Source of the DNA: an uncultured Paraburkholderia sp. | GTDB lineage: Bacteria > Pseudomonadota > Gammaproteobacteria > Burkholderiales > Burkholderiaceae | Length of the DNA stretch: 64,000 bases | NCBI GenBank assembly: GCA_940746715.1 | Contig: CALNWN010000001.1 | Coordinates: 248,001-312,000, forward strand | Reading direction: 5' to 3' | Shown: one piece after another, positions 19,031 to 28,558 of the stretch | Position numbering within the stretch: position 1 is the stretch's first letter | Layout: each line of letters opens with the position of its first letter | Translations under genes and position numbers: made by a program | The notes under the pieces: model-generated | What the model was told of the DNA's origin: nothing | Database searches by the model: none | Seen by the model: the letters and a program-made list of their open reading frames with translations, nothing else

Positions 19031-19759
19031 ATGGTCCCCTGGCTCGGCCCCGACGATCCATTTCCGCCTGTGGAGCGCGCTCTCGGCGCGGCAAGCGGCG
19101 CGCCCGGTCTGCTCGCCGCGAGCGGCGATCTGCTGCCGTCGCGGCTCATCGACGCCTACCGTCACGGCATCTTCCCCTGGTATTCGGACGGCCAGCCCGT
19201 GCTGTGGTGGAGCCCCGATCCGCGCATGATCCTGCGCCCCGCCGAGTTCAAGGTGTCGCCGTCGCTGCGCAAAACGCTCAAGCGCGTGTTGCGCGACGAC
19301 GCGTGGGAAATTCGCGTGGACCATGATTTCGACGCCGTGATGCGCGCGTGCGCGCAAGCGCCGCGGCGCGGACAGCGCGGCACTTGGATCACGGCCGACG
19401 TGGTCGACGCCTACACGTCCCTGCACCGCGCGGGCGATGCGCACAGCATCGAAACATGGTTCCAGGGCAAACGCGTGGGCGGCCTCTACGGCGTGTCGTT
19501 CGGCAAGATGTTCTTCGGCGAATCGATGTTCGCGGACGTCACGGATGCCTCCAAAATGGCGCTGGCCGGGCTTGTCGGCCACTTGCGCCGTCACGAAATA
19601 GAAATGATAGACTGCCAGCAGAACACGTCGCATCTGGCGTCGCTCGGCGGTCGCGAGATAGCGCGCAAGGCGTTCATCGCGCATGTTCGCGCGTCCGTCG
19701 ACGCACCGCGCATTCCATGGCGCTTCGACAAGACCGTGTTGCTCGATGTGCTTGCGTGA
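19031..19759 (+). CDS. aat: leucyl/phenylalanyl-tRNA-protein transferase
   Basis: A 242-residue enzyme that transfers Leu or Phe from tRNA to the N-terminus of proteins starting with Arg or Lys, marking them for ClpAP. Hallmark segments are [24 protein letters not shown], and [13 protein letters not shown] followed by the [14 protein letters not shown] loop. Length and motifs are normal and the frame is intact. It forms a cluster with bpt, the second N-end-rule transferase, as is usual in this group. Confidence 0.97.
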   Translation: MVPWLGPDDPFPPVERALGAASGAPGLLAASGDLLPSRLIDAYRHGIFPWYSDGQPVLWWSPDPRMILRPAEFKVSPSLRKTLKRVLRDDAWEIRVDHDFDAVMRACAQAPRRGQRGTWITADVVDAYTSLHRAGDAHSIETWFQGKRVGGLYGVSFGKMFFGESMFADVTDASKMALAGLVGHLRRHEIEMIDCQQNTSHLASLGGREIARKAFIAHVRASVDAPRIPWRFDKTVLLDVLA

Positions 19760-19876
19760 GCGGCGTAGGAAGAATCAGGCCAAATCCGGATCCTTTCAAT
19801 CGAATGCGCGGATCGACACGCTAGCCGCAACGCGCGCCGGGTTTGCATTACCAGAGACGCTTCGAGAGCTGCCAAC

Positions 19877-20701
19877 GTGACTCATCCCAACGAGCTGCCT
19901 CTATCTCCGCTTTCGGCGCTGCAATTTTATGCAACGGTGCCTTATCCGTGCAGTTATCTCGACGGGCGCATCGCGCGCTCGCAGGTTGCTACGCCCAGTC
20001 ACCTCATCAATTCGGACGTCTACACCGAGCTCGTGAAGGCCGGCTTCCGGCGCTCGGGCGTGTTCACCTACCGGCCGTACTGCGACGGCTGCCGTGCCTG
20101 CGTGCCGGTGCGCGTGCCGGTCGAGCGCTTCGAGCCTAACCGCACGCAGCGTCGCGTGTGGAAAAAACATGGCGAGATGGTCGCGACCGTCGCGCCGCTT
20201 CACTACGACGAAGAACACTACGCGCTCTATATGCGCTATCAGTCGGCACGGCATGCGGGCGGCGGCATGGACCGCGACAGCCGCGATCAATACGAGCAGT
20301 TCCTGCTGCAAAGCCGGATCAACTCGCGGCTCGTCGAATTCCGCGAGCCGCTGCCGGACCGGCCCGATGCGCCGGGCCTGCTGCGTATGATCAGCATGAT
20401 CGACATTCTCGGCGACGGGCTCTCGTCCGTGTACACGTTCTTCGAGCCGGGTCTGCCCCATAGGAGCTTCGGCACCTACAACATCTACTGGCAGATCGAG
20501 CAGGCGCGCAGCCTCAAGCTGCCGTATGTGTACCTCGGCTACTGGATCCGCGAGAGCCCGAAGATGGCGTACAAGGCCAATTTCAGGCCGCTCGAGGGTT
20601 TGATCGACGGCGTGTGGCGCGTGCTCGATCCCGCCGGCGTGGATCTCGCGCCGGCCAGCGCAGGCTTGCAGGACCGGTGCGGCGGGCCGCTTCGGCCTTG
20701 A
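19877..20701 (+). CDS. bpt: aspartate/glutamate leucyltransferase
   Basis: A 274-residue Bpt/Ate1-type enzyme that adds Leu to proteins with N-terminal Asp or Glu. [13 protein letters not shown] at the N-terminus and [20 protein letters not shown] (CxxC) form the conserved N-terminal domain. The C-terminal GNAT-like domain contains [20 protein letters not shown] and [20 protein letters not shown]. The frame is intact. It lies 117 bases after aat and 93 bases before pyrD, probably in one transcript. Confidence 0.96.
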   Translation: MTHPNELPLSPLSALQFYATVPYPCSYLDGRIARSQVATPSHLINSDVYTELVKAGFRRSGVFTYRPYCDGCRACVPVRVPVERFEPNRTQRRVWKKHGEMVATVAPLHYDEEHYALYMRYQSARHAGGGMDRDSRDQYEQFLLQSRINSRLVEFREPLPDRPDAPGLLRMISMIDILGDGLSSVYTFFEPGLPHRSFGTYNIYWQIEQARSLKLPYVYLGYWIRESPKMAYKANFRPLEGLIDGVWRVLDPAGVDLAPASAGLQDRCGGPLRP

Positions 20702-20794
20702 GCGCACAGCGCGTCCCCTTGTCCCCTATCTCACTGAAACCGCAAAGCCGGTAAAATAATGGGTTCCCATTTTTCGGCCGCCCGGCTTCGTCCC

Positions 20795-21817
20795 GTGTTC
20801 AGTTCCCTCTATCCGCTCATACGCGCCCAACTCTTTCGCATGGACGCGGAAGACGCTCATCACCTGACCTTGCGCGCGCTCGGCGCCGCCGGCCGCACCG
20901 GCGTCGCGGGCGCGCTCGCCGCCCGTGTGCCGGACGCGCCGCGCACGGTGATGGGGCTCGCGTTCCGCAATCCGGTGGGGCTTGCCGCCGGACTGGACAA
21001 GGACGGCGCCGCGATCGACGGACTTGCCGCGCTCGGCTTCGGCTTCATTGAAGTCGGGACGGTCACGCCGCGTGCGCAGCCCGGCAACCCGCGGCCGCGC
21101 ATGTTCCGGCTGCCGCAGGCGCAGGCCGTCATCAACCGCATGGGCTTTAACAACGCGGGCGTCGACCAGTTCGTGAAGAACGTGCAGGCCGCGCGCTATC
21201 GCGGCATTCTGGGCCTGAACATCGGCAAGAACGCCGACACGCCGATCGAACGCGCCGCCGAAGACTATCTCTACTGCCTCGAGCGCGTCTATCCGTTCGC
21301 AAGCTATGTGACTGTCAACATCTCGTCGCCGAATACGAAAAATCTGCGCCAGCTGCAGGGCGCGGGCGAACTGGACGCGCTCCTCGCCGCACTCAAGGAC
21401 AAGCAGCAGCGTCTCGCCGACATGCACGGCAAGCTCGTGCCGCTCGCGCTGAAAATCGCGCCCGATCTTGACGACGAGCAGGTCAAGTCGATCGCCGACA
21501 CGCTCCTGCGTCATCGCTTCGAAGGCGTGATCGCGACCAACACCACGCTGTCGCGCACCGCCGTCGCGGGCATGCAATACGGCGACGAAGCCGGCGGCCT
21601 GTCGGGCAAGCCGGTATTCGACGCGTCGAACGAAGTGATCCGCAAGCTGCGCGCCGAAGTCGGCGAGACGGTGCCCATCATCGGCGTCGGCGGGATTTTT
21701 TCCGGCGACGACGCGCGCGCCAAGATCGCCGCGGGCGCTTCGCTCGTGCAGCTTTACACCGGCTTTATCTATCGGGGACCGGCGCTCATCAGCGAGTGCG
21801 TGCAGGCGCTGCGCTAG
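20795..21817 (+). CDS. pyrD: dihydroorotate dehydrogenase (quinone), class 2
   Basis: A 340-residue inner-membrane-associated flavoprotein that oxidises dihydroorotate in pyrimidine synthesis. I chose the GTG at 20795 because homologues start [20 protein letters not shown]; an ATG 36 bases upstream is in frame. FMN and substrate motifs present are [30 protein letters not shown], the class 2 Ser loop [15 protein letters not shown] and GVGGIFSG. The frame is intact. Confidence 0.96.
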   Translation: MFSSLYPLIRAQLFRMDAEDAHHLTLRALGAAGRTGVAGALAARVPDAPRTVMGLAFRNPVGLAAGLDKDGAAIDGLAALGFGFIEVGTVTPRAQPGNPRPRMFRLPQAQAVINRMGFNNAGVDQFVKNVQAARYRGILGLNIGKNADTPIERAAEDYLYCLERVYPFASYVTVNISSPNTKNLRQLQGAGELDALLAALKDKQQRLADMHGKLVPLALKIAPDLDDEQVKSIADTLLRHRFEGVIATNTTLSRTAVAGMQYGDEAGGLSGKPVFDASNEVIRKLRAEVGETVPIIGVGGIFSGDDARAKIAAGASLVQLYTGFIYRGPALISECVQALR

Positions 21818-21942
21818 GCGCGCAGCGCGCGCGTCTGCCTCGGGTCGCCATACACACATGAACAATCGGTATTTAGCTTCGGGCAATCTGCTTTGTTAAG
21901 CTTTCGTCCGCTGTAACACCACACGAACAAAAAAGGACCAGG

Positions 21943-22737
21943 ATGCAAGTTCGCTTGTTGAAAAAGCTTTTCGTCGCCGCCCTGATCGGCGCTTCATTCT
22001 CCGCGGTCACGGCCCACGCCGACGATCTGCTGGACCAGGTCAAGCAGCGCGGCACGCTGCGCGTCGGCCTGGAAGGCACCTTCCCCCCGTTCAATTCGAA
22101 AGCGCCGTCGGGCGAACTGGTCGGCTACGACGTCGACGTCGCCAAAGCCGTCGCGGCGAAGCTCGGCGTGAAACCGGAATTCGTCACGACCGAATGGAGC
22201 GGCATCATTGCGGGCTTGCAGGCCGGCAAGTTCGACGTGATCGTCAACCAGGTGGGCATTACGGACGCGCGCAAGCAGGCGCTCGACTTCTCGCCGGCCT
22301 ACACGTACTCGGCCGCGCAGCTGATCCAGCGCAAGGACGACACGCGCCAGTTCAAGTCGCTCGAAGACCTGAAGGGCAAGAAGCCCGGCGTCGGCCTCGG
22401 CACCAACTACATGGACATGGCGAAGTCGGTGCCGGGCATCGACGTGAAGACCTATCCCGGCGCGCCCGAATATCTGCGCGATCTGGCAGCGGGACGTCTC
22501 GACGCCGCGCTCAACGACCGCCTGATGCTCGCGTATCTGCTCAAGAACTCGCAGTTGCCGCTGCGCACCGGCGCGAACGTCGGCACGGGCAACCCGTCCG
22601 GCATCCCGTTCAGGAAGAACAACCCGAAATTCGCCAAGGCAATCGACGACGCGGTGACGCAGCTCGAAGCGGACGGCACCTTCGCGAAGATCTCGGACAA
22701 GTGGTTCGGCATCGACGTCAGCAAGCCGCTCAAGTAA
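21943..22737 (+). CDS. polar amino-acid (cystine-type) ABC transporter substrate-binding protein
   Basis: A 264-residue periplasmic protein. The signal peptide runs to THA (residues 1-26). The mature part is a type-3 solute-binding domain: GTLRVGLEGTFPPFNSK, GYDVDVAKAVAAKLGV, EWSGIIAGLQAGKFDVIVNQ and TDARKQALDFSPAYTYS. It resembles FliY/TcyJ cystine-binding proteins most. The permease follows 125 bases later, separated by a strong hairpin that may let the binding protein be made in excess. The ATPase subunit is not in this neighbourhood. Confidence 0.88.
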   Translation: MQVRLLKKLFVAALIGASFSAVTAHADDLLDQVKQRGTLRVGLEGTFPPFNSKAPSGELVGYDVDVAKAVAAKLGVKPEFVTTEWSGIIAGLQAGKFDVIVNQVGITDARKQALDFSPAYTYSAAQLIQRKDDTRQFKSLEDLKGKKPGVGLGTNYMDMAKSVPGIDVKTYPGAPEYLRDLAAGRLDAALNDRLMLAYLLKNSQLPLRTGANVGTGNPSGIPFRKNNPKFAKAIDDAVTQLEADGTFAKISDKWFGIDVSKPLK

Positions 22738-22766
22738 GTCACTGAAATAAGCGGCTCGCACTGAAA

Positions 22767-22799
22767 CGAAGGGCGGCATTCCGCGAATGCCGCCCTTCG
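22767..22799 (+). promoter_or_regulatory. 14-bp perfect hairpin between binding protein and permease
   Basis: CGAAGGGCGGCATT (22767-22780) and AATGCCGCCCTTCG (22786-22799) are exact reverse complements around a CCGCG loop. No T run follows, so full termination is doubtful. A 3-prime stabilising or partial attenuating structure that raises binding-protein yield is the usual role at this position. Confidence 0.75.
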
Positions 22800-22862
22800 C
22801 ACTTCTGCAGCACGCGTTCCTATTGACGATCCGCGCCTCGCGCGCCAACCCGAGCACCGCTC

Positions 22863-23522
22863 ATGTCCACCACTTCCCTGCTCGTCGAATCGCTTCCTGT
22901 GCTCGCGCAGGGCGCCGTCCTCACGGTCAAGTTCGCCGTTCTGTCGATGTTCTTCGGCCTGATCGCCGGCGCCGTGCTCGCGCTGATGGGCGTGAGCCAC
23001 AGCCGCGCGCTGAACTGGCTCGCGCGCGTCTACGTGAGCGTGATGCGCGGCACGCCGCTGCTCGTGCAGATCTTCGTGATTTACTACGGCTTGCCGAGCT
23101 TCGGTATTTCGCTCGATCCGACGCCGGCCGGCGTGATCGCGTTGTCGGCGAACGTCGCCGCGTATCTGTCGGAGAGCATGCGCGGAGCGATTCTCGGCAT
23201 CCACCAGGGACAATGGCTCGCCGCCTACAGCCTCGGGCTCTCGCGGCGCCAGACGCTGCGCTACGTGATCGCGCCGCAGGCCTTGCGCATCGCCGTGCCG
23301 AGCCTTTCGAACAGCCTCATCAGCCTGATCAAGGACACGTCGCTCGTATCGGTCATTACCGTGACGGAACTGCTGCGCAGCGCGCAGGAAATCATCGCGT
23401 CGACCTATCAGCCGCTGCCGCTTTATCTTGCAGCCGCGGCCGTCTACTGGGTGCTGTGCCAGACCCTTGAACTGCTGCAGCGCTGGTACGAACGGCGCCT
23501 CGCGCTGCCTTCCCGGCACTGA
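22863..23522 (+). CDS. polar amino-acid (cystine-type) ABC transporter permease
   Basis: A 219-residue HisM-type inner-membrane permease. N-terminal helices include GAVLTVKFAVLSMFFGLIAG, followed by VMRGTPLLVQIFVIYYGLP. The ATPase-docking EAA loop is SLGLSRRQTLRYVIAPQALR at about residues 120-139. It is closest in layout to YecS/TcyL. The frame is intact. It works with the binding protein upstream; the ATPase must be encoded elsewhere. Confidence 0.9.
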   Translation: MSTTSLLVESLPVLAQGAVLTVKFAVLSMFFGLIAGAVLALMGVSHSRALNWLARVYVSVMRGTPLLVQIFVIYYGLPSFGISLDPTPAGVIALSANVAAYLSESMRGAILGIHQGQWLAAYSLGLSRRQTLRYVIAPQALRIAVPSLSNSLISLIKDTSLVSVITVTELLRSAQEIIASTYQPLPLYLAAAAVYWVLCQTLELLQRWYERRLALPSRH

Positions 23523-23573
23523 GCACGAGCGCGGATGCCCGGCCGTGCATGGCGCGCGAGCCGGGCGTTCCGC

Positions 23574-24245
23574 TCACTCGCCCGCGAATTTCAAACCTAG
23601 CGCCGCGCGCGCCGCGTCCGCCATCGCGATCATCTGCAATGACCTGCTGTGCGGCATCAGCGGACTTTCGAGCTGTCCCGCACGGATCAGCTCGCAAAAG
23701 TGGGCGGTCTCGTAGTTGAGGCCGCCGCCTTCAAAGGGCTCGTCGAGCTCGACCACGCGGCCGTCGGCGTAGCGGATCGTCGCGCGCGACGGGTTCCACC
23801 ACGGCTCGTGAATCGTCACGTGGCCGCCCTTCGCCATAAGTAGCGCGTCGCCCTTGCCGTGCAGGTCCAACCCGCAAAAGAGCTGTGCGATGCCGCGCTC
23901 GTGCCGGCTGTTGAGACTCGCAAACGTACCACGCCGCTCGGGCCGAGACGCCCCGAGGGTCTGCACGTCGAGGGCGCGCCGAGCCAGTCGACGGCGAGAA
24001 ACATTTCGTAAATGCCGATATCGAGCAGCGCGCCGCCCGCGTGCGCAAACGACAGCGACGGGTGATCGTCGGGCACGCCGGGAACGGAGCAACCGGCCCG
24101 CACGAGCCCCACTTCGCCGATCGGATCGTCATTTAGATGCGCGCGCAACTTTCTGTACAGCGGATAAAACGGCGGCTTCATCGCTTCCATGAAGAGCCGT
24201 CGGGCGCCACGCGCCGCGTCCAGCACGCGTTCGAGTTGCGGCCGT
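23574..24245 (-). pseudogene. Gfo/Idh/MocA oxidoreductase, N-terminal half deleted
   Basis: Only the C-terminal domain remains (ARRLFMEAMKPPFYPLYRKL, GALLDIGIYEMFLAVDWLGA, then LNYETAHFCELIRAGQLESP). The NAD-binding Rossmann fold and the EKP catalytic Lys region are missing, and the remnant starts within a few bases of the GntR gene's last conserved codons. Further small indels around 23930-23980 scramble a 30-residue stretch, after which TFASLNSRHERGIAQLFCGL resumes. Confidence 0.8.
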
Positions 24246-24911
24246 GTGATCGATCATGGCCAGCGCCGCGAGTTCGGCCTCTTTCGGGTCGCGCCGCTCG
24301 ATCGCCTCGACCACCCGCCGATGCGAGTTCACCGCCGCCTCCCACGCGCCCTCGGGCGCGGTGACGGCCGGATTGCCGGTCGACAGCGCGCCGCGAATGA
24401 TCGCCGCCATCTGCTTGAAGAACTGGTTGCCGCTTGCGACCAGGATCCGCGTATGGAACAGTTCGTCGGCTTCCTGATAACCCGGCTCATCCGGACGGAT
24501 CACACGGAACGCCTCGAACGCATCGCGCACCGCCGCGATGTCGGCCGCGCTGCCACGCGATGCGGCCTGCGCCGATGCACGCGGTTCGATCAGAATGCGA
24601 AACTCGATGACGTCGCGCTGGAACAGCGGATCGGGCTTCGCGCGAAAGCGCCAGTTCACGACGTCTTCGTCGATCATGCGCCAATCGCTCATGGGGCGGA
24701 TCCGGGTGCCGATCTTCGGACGCACGTCGAGCATGTCGCGCGCGAGCAGCATCGACAGCGCCTCGCGCATGACGGTGCGGCTCACGTCGAACTCTTTCGA
24801 CAACACGTCCTGCGGTGGCAGTATCGCGCCGTATTTCTCCTCGACGATCCCTGTGACGAGCCCGTCCATCACCTTGCTCACCAGTGATCGATCTTTGTTT
24901 GCCTGTTCCAT
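24129..24911 (-). CDS. GntR/FadR-family regulator with replaced C-terminal tail
   Basis: A FadR-type regulator. The winged helix contains VLSKEFDVSRTVMREALSML, and an FCD effector domain follows (EFRILIEPRASAQAASRGSA, ELFHTRILVASGNQFFKQMA, NSHRRVVEAIERRDP). GGGAGAGGG precedes the chosen ATG. After AALAMIDHT the reading frame enters foreign sequence derived from the neighbouring oxidoreductase in another frame, so the last 35-40 residues are not native. The ligand is probably a sugar acid or carboxylate, as for DgoR-like proteins. Confidence 0.8.
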   Translation of the reverse strand: MEQANKDRSLVSKVMDGLVTGIVEEKYGAILPPQDVLSKEFDVSRTVMREALSMLLARDMLDVRPKIGTRIRPMSDWRMIDEDVVNWRFRAKPDPLFQRDVIEFRILIEPRASAQAASRGSAADIAAVRDAFEAFRVIRPDEPGYQEADELFHTRILVASGNQFFKQMAAIIRGALSTGNPAVTAPEGAWEAAVNSHRRVVEAIERRDPKEAELAALAMIDHTAATRTRAGRGAWRPTALHGSDEAAVLSAVQKVARASK

Positions 24912-25205
24912 GACCCTCTCCCCGAAGCGGTGTTCGCCCCCGCGTAGCCTGTTGATAAACCGCCCTTTTGTGTGTTTTATCGTCGCGTGGTGCTCATCCA
25001 CGATACGTTGCTAGCTTCACAACGGTTACGCCAGTTGGGACACTTCCTGACAGGGTTATCCCTCTGAAAAATTGTTTCTTCTGTGTAACGCAATACGTCC
25101 CGACGGACCCTAAGCTTGCGTTTCAAGCATGCCTTCGGCACCGACTTTGCATCGTGCGAAGACGCACGTTGCAAGCCAAATTGTCTGAACGGAAAGGACC
25201 CCGCA

Positions 25206-25763
25206 TCAATCATGGTTTGCCGCAAAAGACGGACCCGCAGTCGAACAGGCGGCGACCGACCCATAACGCCCGCCGAAGAAAATGAGCGGCGCGTGTTCGT
25301 CGAGCGAGAACACCAACACCTCGCCGACGAAGAGCGTGTGATCGCCGCAAGGGTGGCGGTCGACTACGCGCGCAGCGAAGCGCGCCGCCACGTGTTCGAG
25401 CAGCACCACGTCCGCGAGTCCCTCGACGGGCGCGAAGCGCGGTGCGAGCCGGCTCTGCGGCTCGCACCGCGAAGTGGCGGCTGTGGGCCTCCTGCGCGTC
25501 CGACAGCACGCTCACGCCAAAGAGCGCGCTCGCGCCATGAGCCGCTCGTGCATGCGCGCCCGTTGCCCGACCGATACGACGATCAGCGGCGGCTTCAGGG
25601 AACCGGACATGAAGGCGTTGGCCGTCATCGCATGCAGGCGCTCGCCGCTGCCTGTCGAGATCACCACGACGCCGGTCGCGAAGCGGCCCAGCGCGCGGGG
25701 AAAGCGCCGCTCGTCGAAGCCGGCGGGATGGGGCTCTTCAATCCGCAGTGCCTGAGCGTGCAT
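25206..25763 (-). pseudogene. flavin reductase (FMN-binding split-barrel), frameshifted twice
   Basis: The N-terminal part FPRALGRFATGVVVISTGSG and TANAFMSGSLKPPLIVVSVG is a flavin reductase-like domain that supplies reduced flavin to monooxygenases. The frame is lost near 25525 (before FGVSVLSDAQEAHSRHFA) and again near 25428. The end DHTLFVGEVLVFSLDEHAPL to FFGGRYGSV is in a third frame. Overlap of 26 bases with the methyltransferase gene upstream suggests the same operon. Confidence 0.8.
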
Positions 25764-26606
25764 GGCCGCTCTCCTCGTCTACGCGATACGCGGCAAGCGG
25801 CTTGTGCGCGATGAAGTGGAACCACCAGGCGTCGCTCTCCTGCACGTCGTCGGCAATACGGTTGCCTGTGCAACTATCGAACACCGCGTCGCATTGCAAG
25901 CCGACCTCCGCCAGTTGCCGGCGCTGTTCGCCGAGCGTCGTGTACACGATCACGATGCCGAAGTTGTGAGCCGCGGCTGTCTTGACCGAGTAGCCGCCAT
26001 AGTCGCGATTCAGCTTGACGTTGCGCAGTAGTTCAGCGTGCCGAGCCGGAAGCGCCGCATCGAACGCAGCGTGCGCCAGCCGAGCTTAAGCGGATTGAAG
26101 GTGAAATGCGGCAGCAGCTGCCAGATGTTCTCGCGATAGCCGGGGCCGCCGCGATTGTGCGACGAGAAGAACACATAGCCGCCGGGCCGCAGTACGCGAT
26201 ACATTTCCTTCAGGATCTTCACGCGATCGCCGTAGTCCACGCAGTCGATGCCGTTCCAGCTGAACGCGGCGAGCCCATAGTGATCGGACGGCAGTTCCGA
26301 CATATCGCGCGCATCCATATGCCGCAGATCGCGGCCCGGGTAGCGCGATCGGGCCATCTCCAGCAGCTTCGGCGTGTAGTCGACACCGGTGTAGTCGTTC
26401 GACATGGCGAGCATGAGCGGAATCGTGCGGCCGGTGCCGATGTCGATGTCCAGCAACGGCGCTCCCGAACAGCGCGGCGCGAGCCAATCGAACGCGGCTT
26501 CTTCGCCCGCGTCGGAAAAGGTCTTGTCGACCGTGAAAACACGCGCCGCGTCGCGCGAATTCCACGCCACCCGATTGATCCGGTCCAGTTCGGATTGACT
26601 ATTCAA
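25738..26606 (-). pseudogene. class I SAM-dependent methyltransferase, frameshifted
   Basis: The SAM-binding motif I reads LLDIDIGTGRTIPLML, with motif II/III DCVDYGDRVKILKEMYRVLR and PGGYVFFSSHNRG, a UbiE/Methyltransf_11 pattern. After GTLNYC the frame is lost at about 26028; the remaining 95 residues (LRNVKLNRDYGGYSVKTAAA onward) are in the next frame. I favour the TTG start at 26606, since GGAGG stands six bases before it. The context suggests methylation of a polysaccharide sugar or lipid intermediate. Confidence 0.8.
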
Positions 26607-26736
26607 AGCACGCCTCCAGCGCAACAGAACAGCGCCGCGAATGGATCAGGACCGGCTCGCCCAGCGGCGCGTGCGAGCCGATCGAAAAGACGCAGCGAGC
26701 TTCGCGGAACGCGCAGCTCGCTGTCCCGCGAATTCA

Positions 26737-28527
26737 TCACGCTTCCCCGGATAAACGAAACGCGCGAGCCTGCCGCGCGAGCCATTGCGCGGCCCGCGCC
26801 CGCCGGCCTGAGCGCCCGGCGTCCTGAAAGCCCGCGGCTTCGTCTGCCACGGCGCCCGGCTGTTCGCCGAACTGGCTCCGATAGAAGTCCTCGAAATACG
26901 ACATCACGTTTTCCTGCGCGCTGGCGGACAGAATTGCATGGTCCATGCGCTCGCGAAACGACACCTGGACCCGGCGCAAGCGCCGCAAGCGGGCGCCTCG
27001 GACTCCGAAGTACTTCTCGAGCTCCTCGACGCCGTCGTCGAGTACGCCGTACAGCAACCGCGTTGGCACGCCGCGCGCGTCCAGCGCGGCCAGCTCGCGC
27101 GCGACCGGCCAGCCGCCAGTCTGCCCTTTGACGACGCGCAGCCATTTGCGCGGCTCGCACATCGAGCGCAGATAGCTGCGCGTCGAACCGATTGCCGCGA
27201 CCCGCACGGTCGGCTTGCCGTTTTCGTCGCAGATGTTGCGCCACGTGAATTTCTGCAGATTGACGAGTACCGCGCCTGTCACCGCCGGCTCGCGCGAGGC
27301 CGCGTAGAGACCCACGTAAGCGCCCGCGCAGATGCCGAGCAGCACCACGCCGGAATGGCCGCGTGCCGCGAGCCAGCGCGCGGCGCACGCTGCGTCGTTC
27401 GCACCCTCTTGCGCGTAGAGCGCGTCGAGCGTCACGGCGTCGAGCGAAGGCTGGCTGTCGCCGAGTCCGCCAAGGTCGACGCGCAACGAGGCGATGCCTT
27501 GCCGCGCGAGACGCCGCGCGAAGCGCACGCCAAGCCGCGCATTGCCGATTCTCGACACGGCGCCGGTGTTGACCATCAGCACGGCCGGCGCGCCGCCCGT
27601 CGTGACGCGAGACGCGTGCGGCGTGCAGTACATGCCGAACATTCTGCCGCCGTCAATCCACACCGGCGTCTCGGTCACGCCCGCTTCGACCGTGTGGCCT
27701 TCGGGATCGTCGGCGCTAAGGTGCGTGTCGGCGTCTCGCGCAGCCGCTGCAAGATCGTCCGAACCCGCTGCAAGCCAGTTTTCGACCGACTCGAATGCCG
27801 CGCGCGGAATTTCGCTGTCGAGCGACTCCATCATGAACTTGCTGTATTCGTCGAAGCCCCGACGCTCGACCTCGATGCCCTGCTCGCGATAGTGCGCGGC
27901 GAGCGCATCGACGCGCGTCGCGTCCAGCGAATCGAGCATGAGCACGCGCCTCGCGGGCGCAGGCGCGTCGCGGCGCAGATCGACGGCGCGTAGGTTCTCG
28001 AGCGCCTCGCGATAGAGCCGGAAGCCGTATGCCTCGACAAACTCGTCGGTGTCGGGCTCGGGCGTGCAGTCCATCGCCGCGGGCATCGACAGCCATTGGC
28101 GGTAACCGGCGCGCAACTCGCGCTGATAGTTCTTGCCGGAGAGCACCGGCGAGAGCAGCACGAGACCGCCGACATCACCGAGTTGCTGGGCGGCAAGCGC
28201 GGCGAGCGTGCCGCCGAGCCGCAACCCGCACAGACTCACGCGCTCGACACCCGTCGACTGCCGCAGCAGCACCACGGCCTTCGTGATGCTGTCGATCCAC
28301 GCGCGCCAGCGGCCCGGCTCGCTCGCGTCGCCCGCCGAATCGCCGGTGCCCGGATAGTCGAAGCGCAGCACCGCGATGCCGCGCGCGGCGAGGCGCTCGG
28401 CGAGCCGGCGCATGCCGCGATACGTACAGAGCGCGTCGTAGCCGAACGGGTAGCACAGCACCACGCCGTGCGGCCCGGCTGCCGGATGCAACCAGCCGAA
28501 CTGGCCGTCGAAGACTACTGGCCTCAC
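26737..28527 (-). CDS. double alpha/beta-hydrolase protein of the polysaccharide locus
   Basis: About 596 residues with two hydrolase domains in tandem (roughly 1-270 and 290-560). The start is a GTG with GAGGAG seven bases upstream; the open frame extends further. Each half has the S33/dienelactone-type core (GVVLCYPFGYDALCTYRGMR, then RFDYPGTGDSAG; second VLMVNTGAVSRIGNAR, VDLGGLGDS). The nucleophile elbows are unusual: CGLRLGG in the first and GICAGA in the second, so neither has GxSxG. They recall the paired hydrolases of exosortase-associated EPS loci. It is the only long intact gene of this arm. Confidence 0.75.
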   Translation of the reverse strand: MRPVVFDGQFGWLHPAAGPHGVVLCYPFGYDALCTYRGMRRLAERLAARGIAVLRFDYPGTGDSAGDASEPGRWRAWIDSITKAVVLLRQSTGVERVSLCGLRLGGTLAALAAQQLGDVGGLVLLSPVLSGKNYQRELRAGYRQWLSMPAAMDCTPEPDTDEFVEAYGFRLYREALENLRAVDLRRDAPAPARRVLMLDSLDATRVDALAAHYREQGIEVERRGFDEYSKFMMESLDSEIPRAAFESVENWLAAGSDDLAAAARDADTHLSADDPEGHTVEAGVTETPVWIDGGRMFGMYCTPHASRVTTGGAPAVLMVNTGAVSRIGNARLGVRFARRLARQGIASLRVDLGGLGDSQPSLDAVTLDALYAQEGANDAACAARWLAARGHSGVVLLGICAGAYVGLYAASREPAVTGAVLVNLQKFTWRNICDENGKPTVRVAAIGSTRSYLRSMCEPRKWLRVVKGQTGGWPVARELAALDARGVPTRLLYGVLDDGVEELEKYFGVRGARLRRLRRVQVSFRERMDHAILSASAQENVMSYFEDFYRSQFGEQPGAVADEAAGFQDAGRSGRRARAAQWLARQARAFRLSGEA

Positions 28528-28558
28528 GCTACGCTCCTCATCAGTCTTCTTTCGGGCA

